Positions 9,015-18,374 of a stretch of DNA of 64,000 nt are shown here, piece after piece (position 1 is the first letter of the stretch; every line of letters begins with the position of its first letter). The translations under genes and the position numbers were made by a program. Source of the DNA: Stenotrophomonas sp. BIGb0135 (GTDB taxonomy: Bacteria > Pseudomonadota > Gammaproteobacteria > Xanthomonadales > Xanthomonadaceae); contig NZ_JANUDX010000011.1 of NCBI RefSeq assembly GCF_024810105.1, positions 86,600-150,599 on the forward strand, in the 5' to 3' direction. Below the pieces are notes generated by a model that saw only the letters and a program-made list of their open reading frames with translations, did not search any database and was not told where the DNA came from.

Positions 9015-10547
9015 TCACTCGCGGCGTGCAGCGTCTTCAGCGATCGCGCGCACCATCGCGCGAAGCGCCGGCCAGTCGCGCGTAGCGTCTACGTCACAGG
9101 CGGTATGGGCCACGCCGCCGGCGACGCAGATGGCCTTCAAGGCCGCCGGCACGGCCTCGTCACCGGTGTGTTCGAAGACCTCGGCAAGGCCCACGCAGCC
9201 TGCGCGCACGCCTGCGCTGCACAGCGCCGCGTAGTACGGCTGCGCGCCGCGCCAGTCGTCCGCGCGGACACGCGTGGTGGCGGCGATCCTGCAGCCCAGC
9301 AGCTGGCCGGCCTTGCAGCAGGCCTCCGCGCCGCCCGCGCGGTCCAGCGTGGGGCAGTCCAACGGCTGGACGATCTCCAGGAACGCCCGCGGTCCACTGC
9401 TGCAGGCGTCGGTGGCGCCGGGCCGGCGCGTGTAATGGGCAAAGCGGGTGCTGCCGTCCATGCCCACCAGGCTGCCGTCCTCGGTGGCCTGCAGCACGAA
9501 ATCGTCGCCGATGTCGCGTCGCAGGTGGATCCGCTCGTCCTGCACGCTCGCGCGCAGGCGGGTGGCGTAGCCGATCACCTGCACCACGCCGTCGTCACCG
9601 AAGCGAAGGCCCGACGGCAAGCCGGTTTCGGCCTGGTAGGTGCCACAGGGCAGGGTGGTGGTGGGCTGCGGCGACAACGCCGCCACCGACAGTCCGAGCA
9701 ACGGCGCGACCAGGCTGCAGGCCTGGGCCTGCGGCCGCTCGCTGCAGGCATGCTGCAGGGCCTGGCGTGCGTCCAGCAGCCGGCCGGCGTCCCACAGCGC
9801 CTGGGCCACGCTCTGGCAGAATTCCTCGCGCGGGTGCTGCCGGCACAGGTCCGCCAGCTCGACCAGCTGTGCAGCGGGCAGCGTGGCCTGCGGGGCGCGG
9901 CTCAGCCCGGTGAGCGCCTTGCCCATGATCTCGCCGGCCACCGTCTCAAGCAGGCGCATGCAGACCTCGGCATCGAAGACCTTGGCGGTCTCATCGCATT
10001 GCGCCGGTTTCTCGAAGGGCGGCGCCTGCTCCGGCGCGGCCTCGTTGGCCTGGCGCTCGTACAGCTCGATCAGGCGCTTGCAGGCCACCGGCACGTCCTC
10101 GCGACACCACTGCCGCAGCTGCGCGGGCTCGGCCTCCAGGAAGTCTTCCAGGCAGGCGACGGGATCGGCGCGACAGCTGCCCTCTTCAACCGCGTAGAAG
10201 GGCTTGCAGGCGGCGGCCGTGTCGCGCACGAAGTCGTGGTAACCGCCGGTCAGCGTGCGGTCGCCTTCGCCGAAGGACCAGTTTTCCATGTCTCCGGTGG
10301 CCAGGTTGACCATCCCCAGCACGTCTTCGCTGCGGGCCAGGCGCAGTTCCTCGGTGGGCGCATGGGGCGAGGTCAGGAAGCCATGCCCCTCGCTCTCGAT
10401 GATGAGCACGGCATTGCCGTCGTCCCGGGTGTAGCTGCCGCAGGCCATCGACTGGGCGCCGGCGGGAAGGCTGGCAGCGGCCAGGACGAGGACGGCCAGG
10501 GCGCGCCAGCCGGCAAAACGGCGGCGCGAGAAAACAGCAGGAGTCAC
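9015..10547 (-). CDS. Cysteine-rich exported protein of unknown function
   Basis: About 510 residues with an N-terminal signal peptide (ALAVLVLAAASLPAGAQS). The mature part has more than twenty cysteines, many in patterns such as CREDVPVACKRL, which recall the disulphide-linked helical hairpins of Sel1-like repeats. Two similar modules (CGSYTRDDGNAV near the start and CGTYQAETGLPS in the middle) suggest an internal duplication. I chose the GTG at 10547 because AAGGA lies seven bases before it; an upstream start at 10604 is possible but lacks a good site. The gene follows a small membrane protein gene on the same strand. Confidence 0.6.
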   Translation of the reverse strand: MTPAVFSRRRFAGWRALAVLVLAAASLPAGAQSMACGSYTRDDGNAVLIIESEGHGFLTSPHAPTEELRLARSEDVLGMVNLATGDMENWSFGEGDRTLTGGYHDFVRDTAAACKPFYAVEEGSCRADPVACLEDFLEAEPAQLRQWCREDVPVACKRLIELYERQANEAAPEQAPPFEKPAQCDETAKVFDAEVCMRLLETVAGEIMGKALTGLSRAPQATLPAAQLVELADLCRQHPREEFCQSVAQALWDAGRLLDARQALQHACSERPQAQACSLVAPLLGLSVAALSPQPTTTLPCGTYQAETGLPSGLRFGDDGVVQVIGYATRLRASVQDERIHLRRDIGDDFVLQATEDGSLVGMDGSTRFAHYTRRPGATDACSSGPRAFLEIVQPLDCPTLDRAGGAEACCKAGQLLGCRIAATTRVRADDWRGAQPYYAALCSAGVRAGCVGLAEVFEHTGDEAVPAALKAICVAGGVAHTACDVDATRDWPALRAMVRAIAEDAARRE

Positions 10548-10619
10548 GACAGCATCCTTGAACGGAAAACGAGACGCGCCGGCCTCAGGCAGAGGCGCGG
10601 CCACGAACGCACGGGTGGC

Positions 10620-11219
10620 TCAGCGCTGGAACCACGCCGTCACGTCGGCGCGCAGCAGGCGCACCACCAGCCAGCCATGCAGGCCGGCGAAGGCGATCGA
10701 CGAGGTGACCGTGGTCACCAGGAAGGTCATGCGCTGGATCAGCAGTTCGTTGCGCAGGTCGCGCATCTCCACGCCGGCTGTCTCGCTGCCCAGATAGTCC
10801 AGCAGGTGGCGGAAGCCGTCATCGAGCACCCAGCTGCAGGCGAAGTTGAACAGCGCGGTCACCACCAGCAGCACGATGAACAGCCACAGCGCCCAGCGCT
10901 GGCGGTACAGCATGCCCCAGCAGGCCACCACGCCGGCCACGGAGACCAGCAGCATGGCCACGCAGAAGGCCACCGCGTTGGCACCCAGCCAGCGCAGCGA
11001 CGGCGCCAGCCAGGACAGGTCCTGGTCGTGCATGAGCTCCTGCAGCCAGCTCGCGCTGGACAGCGGTGCGGCGACCAGGGCGGCAGCCACCCAGCACACG
11101 GCCGAGACCACGCACAGGGCCAGCACCGACTTGGTCATCGGCGAGAGGAATTTCGGGGGTGCCAACGGATCGACCGCAGCGCGGGCGTTGGGCAGGGGCG
11201 GGGGAAGCAGCGATGACAT
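10620..11219 (-). CDS. Four-helix membrane protein, unknown
   Basis: A 199-residue protein with a proline-rich cytoplasmic N-terminus (MSSLLPPPLPNAR) and four hydrophobic segments at about 30-50, 78-100, 105-125 and 160-180. I do not recognise a family. It is 72 bases upstream of the cysteine-rich exported protein and 30 bases downstream of a NUDIX gene, all on the same strand, so a four-gene leftward transcript starting at the S9 peptidase is possible. Confidence 0.6.
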   Translation of the reverse strand: MSSLLPPPLPNARAAVDPLAPPKFLSPMTKSVLALCVVSAVCWVAAALVAAPLSSASWLQELMHDQDLSWLAPSLRWLGANAVAFCVAMLLVSVAGVVACWGMLYRQRWALWLFIVLLVVTALFNFACSWVLDDGFRHLLDYLGSETAGVEMRDLRNELLIQRMTFLVTTVTSSIAFAGLHGWLVVRLLRADVTAWFQR

Positions 11220-11249
11220 CCGGTGTCCTGGTCGAGTCGGCGACAGGCG

Positions 11250-11669
11250 TCAGCCTGCCACCACCGCACGTGCGGCCGCGGGCAGGATATGGTCTTGGCT
11301 CAATGCTGCCAAGCGTCGTCCATGCGGCGGCTGCACCGGCACCCAGGCCAGTTCGGCGATTTCCGCGCGTGCCTGCGGCATGCCGTCGACCTGCACCAGC
11401 CACGCCTGGGCCCGCACCCGACGGCCTGTTTCGTGCACTGCCCAGGCCTCGAAGCGCCCCAGCGGCACGGCGCTGGCCGCCTCCAGCCGCACGCCCAGTT
11501 CCTCGTCCAGCTCGCGGGCCAGGGTCTGCAGCGGTGCTTCGCCCGGTTCGGGCTTGCCACCGGGCTGGATGAAGGTATCCGAGCCCTGCTTGCGCACCAC
11601 CAGCACGCGGCCGGTGGCGTCGCGGATGACCGCGGCGACGATCTCGATCGGCGCCGCGGCCTGGCTCAC
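11250..11669 (-). CDS. NUDIX hydrolase
   Basis: A 139-residue NUDIX protein, a class that hydrolyses nucleoside diphosphates linked to another group. The NUDIX box GKPEPGEAPLQTLARELDEELG matches Gx5Ex7REUxEExGU completely, so the metal site should be intact. I chose the GTG at 11669 because it overlaps the TGA of the upstream peptidase gene as GTGA, a translational-coupling arrangement. The rest of the longer frame lies inside that gene. The substrate cannot be predicted. Confidence 0.85.
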   Translation of the reverse strand: MSQAAAPIEIVAAVIRDATGRVLVVRKQGSDTFIQPGGKPEPGEAPLQTLARELDEELGVRLEAASAVPLGRFEAWAVHETGRRVRAQAWLVQVDGMPQARAEIAELAWVPVQPPHGRRLAALSQDHILPAAARAVVAG

Positions 11670-14032
11670 TTCAGGTTCTCGTTGAACAGCTTGAGGATGC
11701 GCTTGTACTGGTCCAGCCACGAGTCCGGACGCACGTAGCCGTGGCGTTCCAGCGGGTAGGGCGCGATGGACCAGTTGTCCTTGTGCAGCTCGATCAGCTT
11801 CTGGGTGAGGTTGACCGAGTCCTGGAAGAACACGTTGTCATCCATCATCCCGTGCGCGATCAGCAGGTGGTCCTGCAGGCCCTCGGCGTACTCGATCGGC
11901 GAGGAGGTGCGGTAGGCCTCGGGGTCGATGTCCGGGGTGTTGAGGATGTTGGCGGTGTAGCCGTGGTTGTACTGGTGCCAGTCCACCACCGGGCGCAGCG
12001 CGGCGCCGGCCTTGAACGTGCCCGGCGAGCGGAACAGCGCCATGAAGGTCATGAAGCCGCCGTAGGAACCGCCGTAGATGCCGGCGTGGGCACGGTCGCC
12101 CTGCCGGGTGGCCACCAGCCAGTCCAGGCCGTCCTTGTAATCCTCCAGCTCCGGGTGGCTCATGTTGCGGTAGATCGCCGTGCGCCAGTCGCGGCCGTAG
12201 CCCTCGCTGCCGCGGTAATCCATGTCCAGCACGATGTAGCCCTGCTGGACCAGCAGGTTGTGGAACATCTGCTCGCGGAAGTAGGCCGGGTAGCGCTGGT
12301 GCACGTTCTGCAGGTAGCCGGCGCCGTGCACGAACATGGCGATCGGGTACTGCTTGCCCGGTTCAGGGGTTTCCGGGCCGTAATACTTGGCCCAGACCAC
12401 GCCGGCGCCATGCTTGGACGGCACCTGCACCAGCTTGGGCTGGATCCACTCGCGGGCCTTGAAGGCGGCGGTACGGGTATCGGTGAGGATCCTGGCCTGG
12501 CCGCCGCCGGTGGGCACCACCGCCAGCTGCGCCGGCAGGTAGGCGCCGGAGTAGCGGACCAGCAGCTGCTGGCCATCCGGCGACAGCGAGAAGTCTTCCA
12601 CGCCGTTGAGCGAGGTCAGCTCACGCACCTGCCTGCTGGCGTTGTCGACCGCGCACACTTCGTAGTCGCCCGGACTCTGCTGGTTGCACAGGAAGTAGAA
12701 ACCGCGGCCGTCGGCGCTGGGCACCGGCATCGAGGTTTCCCACTTGCCGCCGGTCAGCGCCTGCGGCTTGGCCGTGCCCTGCTGGGTGTAAAGGTGCGAA
12801 TAGCCCGATTCCTCCGACAGCAGCCACAGCGTGCGGTTGTCGTTGGACCAGCCGAAATCGTTGAAGCTCCAGTTGATCCAGGCCGCATCGGTGAGTCGGT
12901 GGCGGTTCTCCAGCCTGGCATTGGCCGGGCTGACGCTGGCGATCCAGCGGTCCTTGTTGTCGTTGGCGCGCAGCATGATCGCCGCCTGCTGGCCGTCGGC
13001 GCTCCAGCGGATCCCGGGCGCGCCAGGGCCGCCGAGCACTTCCACGGTGCGGTTGCCCTTCAGCGCGTCCTTGCCGGCGGCCTTGCGCAGCGACGCCAGC
13101 GGGTCGGTGGCGATGCCCGGCAGGCCGTCCAGCGACAGCGGCTTGACCGTGCCGCTCACCGCATCCACCAGCCACAGCGCGTGCGGCTCGGGGTCATTGC
13201 GGCCGACACGGGTGCGGGTGTCCTCGAATTCTTCGTAACCGGATTCGGTCACGTACTTGGGCATCTTGCCGCCGCGGCCTTCATCGAAGCTCTTGGGCTT
13301 GGTGACCACGATCAGGCTGCGGGTATCCGGGGACAGCACGCTGTCGACGATCTCCACCTCGGCGCCCAGGTACACCGGGCCCGGCGCACGGGTGCCGTCG
13401 GCGCGGCGCCAGCTGGCTTCCTGCGCCTTGAGCGCCTCGCGCTGGGCGCGGTCGTTGCGCAGGGTGGCCAGGGTGCGCAGCTGCTGGTCGCGCAGTACGT
13501 CGGCCTTGGGCGCGTCATCGGGGTTCTTCTCGGCCTTCAGGCTGGCCACCTGCTGCACGCCAGCGTTGGCAGTCCAGTGGAACCAGTTCTGGCCAGTGCG
13601 CCAGATCACCCCGCCGTCGCGGGCGAAATTGACGGCGCTGGATTTCTCCGAGCTGCGGGTCAGCTGGGTCAGCGCGCCGCTGCGCAGGTCGCGCACGAAC
13701 ACATCGCCATTGCGGACGAACACCGCACGCTGGCGCGCGCTGTCGTAGACCGGACTGTCCACGTCGAGGGTGCCGCGCTGGTCATCGGCCACCTGCGCGG
13801 CCACGCCGCCGCTGAGCGGCTGGCGGAAGGTGTCACGGACCGGGCTGCCGGTGCGCTTGAGCTGGTACTCGACCTGCTGGCTGTTCCAGGACCACCAGGC
13901 GCTCTCGACCGGCGGACCGATCCAGTCCGGGTCGGCCATGGCCTGCTCGATGGTGATCGGCGTCGGCGCCGCGTGGGCAGTACCGCCGAGGGCGGCGAGC
14001 AGCAGCAGGGACAAGGGCAGCGTTCTGGGCAT
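11666..14032 (-). CDS. S9 family peptidase (dipeptidyl peptidase IV / prolyl oligopeptidase type)
   Basis: An exported serine peptidase of about 788 residues. The signal peptide is LPLSLLLLAALGGTAHA. Residues about 90-520 form a WD/beta-propeller-like DPP4 N-domain and the C-terminal 260 residues the alpha/beta-hydrolase domain. The nucleophile serine lies in GGSYGGF near residue 656, the aspartate in MMDDNVFF near 731 and the histidine in ERHGY near 763, giving a complete triad. It probably removes N-terminal X-Pro or other dipeptides in the periplasm. The ATG at 14032 was preferred to a GTG four codons upstream. Confidence 0.92.
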   Translation of the reverse strand: MPRTLPLSLLLLAALGGTAHAAPTPITIEQAMADPDWIGPPVESAWWSWNSQQVEYQLKRTGSPVRDTFRQPLSGGVAAQVADDQRGTLDVDSPVYDSARQRAVFVRNGDVFVRDLRSGALTQLTRSSEKSSAVNFARDGGVIWRTGQNWFHWTANAGVQQVASLKAEKNPDDAPKADVLRDQQLRTLATLRNDRAQREALKAQEASWRRADGTRAPGPVYLGAEVEIVDSVLSPDTRSLIVVTKPKSFDEGRGGKMPKYVTESGYEEFEDTRTRVGRNDPEPHALWLVDAVSGTVKPLSLDGLPGIATDPLASLRKAAGKDALKGNRTVEVLGGPGAPGIRWSADGQQAAIMLRANDNKDRWIASVSPANARLENRHRLTDAAWINWSFNDFGWSNDNRTLWLLSEESGYSHLYTQQGTAKPQALTGGKWETSMPVPSADGRGFYFLCNQQSPGDYEVCAVDNASRQVRELTSLNGVEDFSLSPDGQQLLVRYSGAYLPAQLAVVPTGGGQARILTDTRTAAFKAREWIQPKLVQVPSKHGAGVVWAKYYGPETPEPGKQYPIAMFVHGAGYLQNVHQRYPAYFREQMFHNLLVQQGYIVLDMDYRGSEGYGRDWRTAIYRNMSHPELEDYKDGLDWLVATRQGDRAHAGIYGGSYGGFMTFMALFRSPGTFKAGAALRPVVDWHQYNHGYTANILNTPDIDPEAYRTSSPIEYAEGLQDHLLIAHGMMDDNVFFQDSVNLTQKLIELHKDNWSIAPYPLERHGYVRPDSWLDQYKRILKLFNENLK

Positions 14033-14585
14033 TGCGGGCGGCACCGTAGTAGAAAACCCTGCAAGCGTAGCAGCCGCAAGGGCCGCGGGAAGGGGCCACA
14101 GGTCATGGGCGTGCGCTGGTGATCTGCGAGAGGCAAACGCGGCAGTCGGTGGGTCGGGCGCCGGGACCCCCTACCCTTTTCGGCGACGCCCCCGGTGTCG
14201 GCCTGCGGCCGCCCCCTCCTCCTTTATTTCGCCTCCAAGGGTAGGGGGCCCCAGCGCCCGACCCACCGACAGGCCCCGCAAAGCCCGGCGTCCACTTGCT
14301 TACCGCAAGCCGAGCCCCGTAGCGGCCGGTAGGCTCCTGGGCAAAATAAAGGAGGAGGCCGCTACGCGGCCGGGGGACACCGCACCAGGGGCCTACCGGC
14401 CACTGCGGGGCCCTCACGCTCGCGGTAACCCTGGGCGAAGGGCCTTGCCCTCTGAATCACCCGCCAACCCAAGACCGGGCTCCCCCTGCGACAAAGTGAA
14501 GCAGCGCGTCACCGGGTCGCATGTGCCTTTCACGGATACCGGCCCAGACTGGTGCGGATTTCCAGAAACCCGTCGGAGGCGTCAC
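14033..14585. repeat. Non-coding region with two long inverted repeats
   Basis: About 550 bases without a gene. Arms 14145-14178 and 14237-14270 are 34-base inverted copies with two mismatches. A second pair lies at 14324-14340 and 14385-14401 (17 bases, one mismatch). Each loop carries a copy of TCCTCCTTTATTT or its complement (14217-14229 and 14345-14357), so the two hairpins are themselves related and face each other. This may be a repeated mobile element or a structured RNA. The cioA promoter must lie in or after it. Confidence 0.75.
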
Positions 14586-15983
14586 GTGGACGCGTTGTTG
14601 TTGTCGCGGATCCAGTTCGGGTTCGTCATCAGTTTCCATGTGCTGTTCCCGGCCTTCACCATCGGTACCGCCAGTTGGCTGGCATTCGTGGAGTCGCGCT
14701 GGCTGCGCACCGGCAACCCCGTCTGGCGCGAGCTGTATTTCTTCTGGCAGAAGATCTTCGCGGTGTCCTTCGGCATGGGCGTGGTCAGCGGCATCGTCAT
14801 GGCCTTCCAGTTCGGTACCAACTGGCCGCGGCTGAGCGAAGTGGCCGGCAGCGTGATCGGCCCGCTGCTCACCTATGAAGTGCTCACCGCGTTCTTCCTG
14901 GAAGCCAGCTTCCTCGGCGTGATGATGTTCGGTTGGGGCAAGGTGTCGCCGCGCCTGCACTTCCTGTCCACCTGCATGGTGGCGCTGGGCACGCTGTTTT
15001 CCACGTTCTGGATCCTGTCGTCCAACAGCTGGCTGCATACCCCGGCCGGCTACGCGATGATCGACGGCATCGTGCACCCGCAGGACTGGTGGCAGGTGGT
15101 GTTCAACCCCTCCTTCCCGTACCGCCTGGCGCACATGGCGCTGGGCTCGTTCATCACCACCTGCTTTGTGATCGGCGGCGTCGGCGCGTGGTACCTGCGC
15201 AAGGGCATCCACGTGGAAGCCGGGCGCACCATGCTGCTGGCGGCCGTCGCGTTCGCGGCGCTGACCGTCCCGGTGCAGATCTTCGTCGGCGACATGCACG
15301 GGTTGAACACGCTCAAGCACCAGCCGATGAAGATCGCCGCGGTGGAAGCGCACTGGCATGCGGAAGGCGAGGGCGAGGGCGTGCCGCTGGTGGTGTTCGC
15401 GCTGCCCAACGAAAAGGCCGAGCGCAACGACTATGAAATCGCGATCCCGCGGCTGGGCAGCCTGATCCTCACCCATTCGCTGGAGGGCACCTTCGACCCG
15501 CTGACCTCCGTGCCGGCCAGCGAGCGGCCGCCGGTGGTGCCGGTGTTCTTCGCCTTCCGCATCATGGTCGGGCTGGGCACGCTGATGCTGCTGCTGGCCT
15601 GGGTGTCGGCGTTCCAGTGGTGGCGCGGCAAGCTGCTGCAGTCGCGCTGGCTGGTGCGCGGCTGGAACTGGATGCTCCCCAGCGGCTTCATCGCGCTGAT
15701 ATCCGGCTGGTTCGTTACCGAGATGGGGCGGCAGCCGTGGGTGGTCTATGGCGTGCTGCGCACCGCCGACGCGGTCGGCCCGCAGAGTGCGTGGATGACC
15801 GCGCTGTCGCTGGGCGTGTACGTGGTCGGTTACGCGTTCGTATTCGGCTGGGGCATCTGGTACCTGGTCAAGATCATCCGCACCGGGCCCAAACCGCATG
15901 CGCCGGCACCGGCCCTGGAAGCCGGCAGCCATACCCCGGCGCGGCCGCTGTCCGGTGCCGACGAACCGCTGGAGGAGCGCTGA
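14586..15983 (+). CDS. cioA: Cytochrome bd-type quinol oxidase subunit I (cyanide-insensitive type)
   Basis: A 465-residue CydA/CioA. This membrane subunit carries the three hemes and oxidises quinol while reducing oxygen to water. Heme ligands are visible as His18 (FVISFHVLFP), His183 (YRLAHMALG) and Met380 (VTEMGRQPW). The quinol loop is short compared with E. coli CydA (522 residues), as in the cyanide-insensitive oxidases of Pseudomonas. Translation starts at a GTG five bases after GGAGG; the ATG frames upstream are in non-coding repeat DNA. The partner gene follows after one base. Confidence 0.95.
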   Translation: MDALLLSRIQFGFVISFHVLFPAFTIGTASWLAFVESRWLRTGNPVWRELYFFWQKIFAVSFGMGVVSGIVMAFQFGTNWPRLSEVAGSVIGPLLTYEVLTAFFLEASFLGVMMFGWGKVSPRLHFLSTCMVALGTLFSTFWILSSNSWLHTPAGYAMIDGIVHPQDWWQVVFNPSFPYRLAHMALGSFITTCFVIGGVGAWYLRKGIHVEAGRTMLLAAVAFAALTVPVQIFVGDMHGLNTLKHQPMKIAAVEAHWHAEGEGEGVPLVVFALPNEKAERNDYEIAIPRLGSLILTHSLEGTFDPLTSVPASERPPVVPVFFAFRIMVGLGTLMLLLAWVSAFQWWRGKLLQSRWLVRGWNWMLPSGFIALISGWFVTEMGRQPWVVYGVLRTADAVGPQSAWMTALSLGVYVVGYAFVFGWGIWYLVKIIRTGPKPHAPAPALEAGSHTPARPLSGADEPLEER

Positions 15984-15984
15984 G

Positions 15985-16998
15985 ATGGAGATGACAACCT
16001 GGCTGCCGGTGGCATGGTTTGCGGTGATCGGCTTCGGCGTGCTGATGTACGTGGTGCTGGATGGGTTCGTGCTGGGCATCGGCATCCTCGCGCCGATGGC
16101 CGAGGACGAGGAACAGCTGGACATCATGATGAACACCGCCGCGCCGATCTGGGACGGCAACGAGACCTGGCTGGTACTGGGCGGCGCGGGCCTGATGGCG
16201 GCGTTTCCCAAGGCGTATGCGGCGTTGCTGTCGGCGCTGTACCTGCCGGTACTGCTGCTGGTGGTGGCGCTGGTGTTCCGCGGCGTGGCGTTCGAGTTCC
16301 GGTTCAAGGCGCACCGCTCGCGGCGGTTGTGGAGCGTGGCCTTCGGGCTGGGCTCGCTGCTGGCCGCGTTCGCACAGGGCGTGATCCTGGGCGCGCTGGT
16401 GCAGGGCCTGCAGGTGGTGGATGGCCGGTACGTGGGCGGGGCGTTCAGCTGGTTCAGCCCGTTCTCGATGCTGACCGGCGCGGCGGTGGTGTTCGGCTAC
16501 GCGCTGCTGGGCAGCACCTGGCTGATCCTGAAGACCGAGGGCCGCGAGCAGACGTTCGCGCGCACGTTGACCCGGCCGCTGGTGGTGGCGGTGATCGTGT
16601 TCATGGGCCTGGTGAGCACCTGGTTGCCGTTCCTGGATTCGAGGCTGATGGCGCGCTGGTTCAGCGACGGCAACTTCTGGTGGCTGTCGCCGGTGCCGTT
16701 GCTGACCCTGGGCGTGGCGGTGGCGTTGTGGCGCAGCGCGATGCACCCCAGGCGCGACCTGCCGCCGTTCCTGCTGACCCTGGCCTTGTTCATCCTGGGC
16801 TTCATCGGGTTGGTGCTGGGCATGTGGCCGTACCTGCTGCCGCCGAGCATGACCCTGTGGCAGGCGGCCGCGCCGGCGTCGTCGCTGGGCTTCAGCCTGG
16901 TCGGGCTGGTGGTGTTGCTGCCGGTGATCCTGGGCTATACGGCCTGGTCCTACCGGGTGTTCCGCGGCAAGGTGCGGGCGGACGCGGGGTATCACTGA
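15985..16998 (+). CDS. cioB: Cytochrome bd-type quinol oxidase subunit II
   Basis: A 337-residue CydB/CioB, the heme-free partner subunit, with about eight or nine membrane helices. The family block APIWDGNETWLVLGGAGLMAAFPKAY lies at about residues 50-75. The ATG is one base after the cioA stop, so the two are co-translated. No small cydX-like frame is evident downstream; instead a REP array begins 32 bases after the stop. Confidence 0.95.
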   Translation: MEMTTWLPVAWFAVIGFGVLMYVVLDGFVLGIGILAPMAEDEEQLDIMMNTAAPIWDGNETWLVLGGAGLMAAFPKAYAALLSALYLPVLLLVVALVFRGVAFEFRFKAHRSRRLWSVAFGLGSLLAAFAQGVILGALVQGLQVVDGRYVGGAFSWFSPFSMLTGAAVVFGYALLGSTWLILKTEGREQTFARTLTRPLVVAVIVFMGLVSTWLPFLDSRLMARWFSDGNFWWLSPVPLLTLGVAVALWRSAMHPRRDLPPFLLTLALFILGFIGLVLGMWPYLLPPSMTLWQAAAPASSLGFSLVGLVVLLPVILGYTAWSYRVFRGKVRADAGYH

Positions 16999-17030
16999 GG
17001 GGCGGGTGCTGGCCGTGGAAGGGGTCCAGA

Positions 17031-17306
17031 GCAGCCGACCAACGGTCGGCTCTACCCGGGGCGGGGGCCGTGTTTGAGACATGCAGCCGACCAACGGTCG
17101 GCTCTACCTGGGGTGGGCTCCCTTGTTTGAGACATGCAGCCGACCAACGGTCGGCTCTACCCGGGGCGGGGGCCGTGTTTGAGACATGCAGCCGACCAAC
17201 GGTCGGCTCTACCGGGCGGGGCCGGGTTTGAGACATGCAGCCGACCAACGGTCGGCTCTACCGGGCGGGGCCGTGTTTGAGGCAGCCGACCGACGGTCGG
17301 CTCTAC
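17031..17306. repeat. Tandem array of six REP palindromes
   Basis: Six copies of GCAGCCGACCAACGGTCGGC followed by TCTACC start at about 17031, 17083, 17135, 17187, 17237 and 17282. They are separated by near-identical spacers containing GGGGCCGTGTTTGAGACAT, so each whole unit of about 50 bases is a direct repeat. The palindromic core is of the GTAG-type REP family of Stenotrophomonas. The array lies between cioB and the converging xanB2 and may act as transcription stop or mRNA 3' protection. Confidence 0.9.
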
Positions 17307-17348
17307 GGTTGGCCGGTGCGTGCCGGGCAGGACGCGTTCGGGCGCGGC

Positions 17349-18374
17349 TCAGCCGTGCAGGCCTTCGATCTCGACCAGCAGTTCGGCGCGGCAGACCTCG
17401 GCGTGCAGGACCACGAAGGCCGGGGCGCCCGGCAGGGCGGCCATCTGCGCGGCCACCGCCGGCATGTCCCCGGCCCGGCGCACATAGACTTTCAGCACCG
17501 AATCGGCGCTCAGCGTCGGTGACAACGTCGGCCGTTGCCGGCGGGCTGCGTCCACCAGACTCTGCAGATTGGTCAGCGTCTCGCGCAACTGCTCGTCCAC
17601 CGCACCGGTGTGCTGCGACACATGGCCCACGATCGCCGCCGTCCCCGACTGCAGCAAGGGCAACCCCGTCGCCTCCGGTGCCAGCAGCGCCCGCGAGAAA
17701 CTCGGCGACTGCGGCCCGTACTGGCGCGGGTAGCGGAAGGCGCTGACCTGGCGCGGGTTCTCCAGCGGCAGCCCGGCCTCGCGCGCGGCCAGCCAGTACA
17801 CCTGTAGCCGTCGGTCACCGTCGAAACGCCCGATGCACGTCGCCGCGGGCAGCGCGGCCTCGTCCAGTTCGCGCAGCCCGCGCACCCGGCCCACGCAGAA
17901 ACGGCGGTAGCGCTCCTGGTCGCCGTCGCCCTCGGTCACCGCATCCAGGTAGTTCCACGTCCGCAGCAGGTGCGGAAATCCGCAACTGGCCAGGAAGCTG
18001 CTCATCCTCGCGTAGGCATCCGCCGCGGCCGACTCGATATCGCCGTCGACCTCCGCGATCTCCAGCACCCCGAACAGCACCGCCTCGTTGTGCGACCACC
18101 GGACCCCGTCGGTCACCCCGCAGCGCACCGGCGTCGGCGAACGCCATACCTCCACCTGCGCCGCACCGTGCTCGGCCAGCGGCACCTGCAGCCAGCGCGG
18201 GTCCCCGTCCAGCCGCGCATCGCGGTCACCGAAGCCGAACACCGCCAGGGTGCACGGGTCGGCCAACGCCGCCTCGCGCCGCGCGGCAGGCCGGTAGGCG
18301 ATGCTGAACAGCGCGGCTGCGGTGGGAGGGGAGGCCAGCGCCGGGGTCGATGCGTGCGGGAGGGTGCTGCTCAT
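17349..18374 (-). CDS. xanB2: Chorismatase XanB2 (3-/4-hydroxybenzoate synthase)
   Basis: A 341-residue protein of the FkbO/Hyg5/XanB2 chorismatase family. In Xanthomonas this enzyme splits chorismate into pyruvate and 3-hydroxybenzoate plus 4-hydroxybenzoate; the first feeds the yellow pigment, the second ubiquinone. Visible family features are RTWNYLDAV near residue 140, the RYRRFCVGR block and the C-terminal YVRRAGDMPAV of the RidA-like fold. It is divergent from the aryl polyene genes with 231 bases between, as expected for a starter-supply enzyme. Identification is by recalled similarity and context. Confidence 0.9.
   Translation of the reverse strand: MSSTLPHASTPALASPPTAAALFSIAYRPAARREAALADPCTLAVFGFGDRDARLDGDPRWLQVPLAEHGAAQVEVWRSPTPVRCGVTDGVRWSHNEAVLFGVLEIAEVDGDIESAAADAYARMSSFLASCGFPHLLRTWNYLDAVTEGDGDQERYRRFCVGRVRGLRELDEAALPAATCIGRFDGDRRLQVYWLAAREAGLPLENPRQVSAFRYPRQYGPQSPSFSRALLAPEATGLPLLQSGTAAIVGHVSQHTGAVDEQLRETLTNLQSLVDAARRQRPTLSPTLSADSVLKVYVRRAGDMPAVAAQMAALPGAPAFVVLHAEVCRAELLVEIEGLHG

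Noticed and set aside
11741..14122. Long open frame antisense to the S9 peptidase
   Set aside because: Same shadow composition; the opposite strand has a full catalytic triad and signal peptide.
13770..14585. Extension of CioA upstream through the inverted repeats
   Set aside because: CioA has its normal N-terminus at the GTG with a strong ribosome binding site; the upstream part is non-coding repeat DNA.
17031..17306. Possible CRISPR array
   Set aside because: Repeats are palindromic REP cores and the spacers are near-identical; no cas genes are present.
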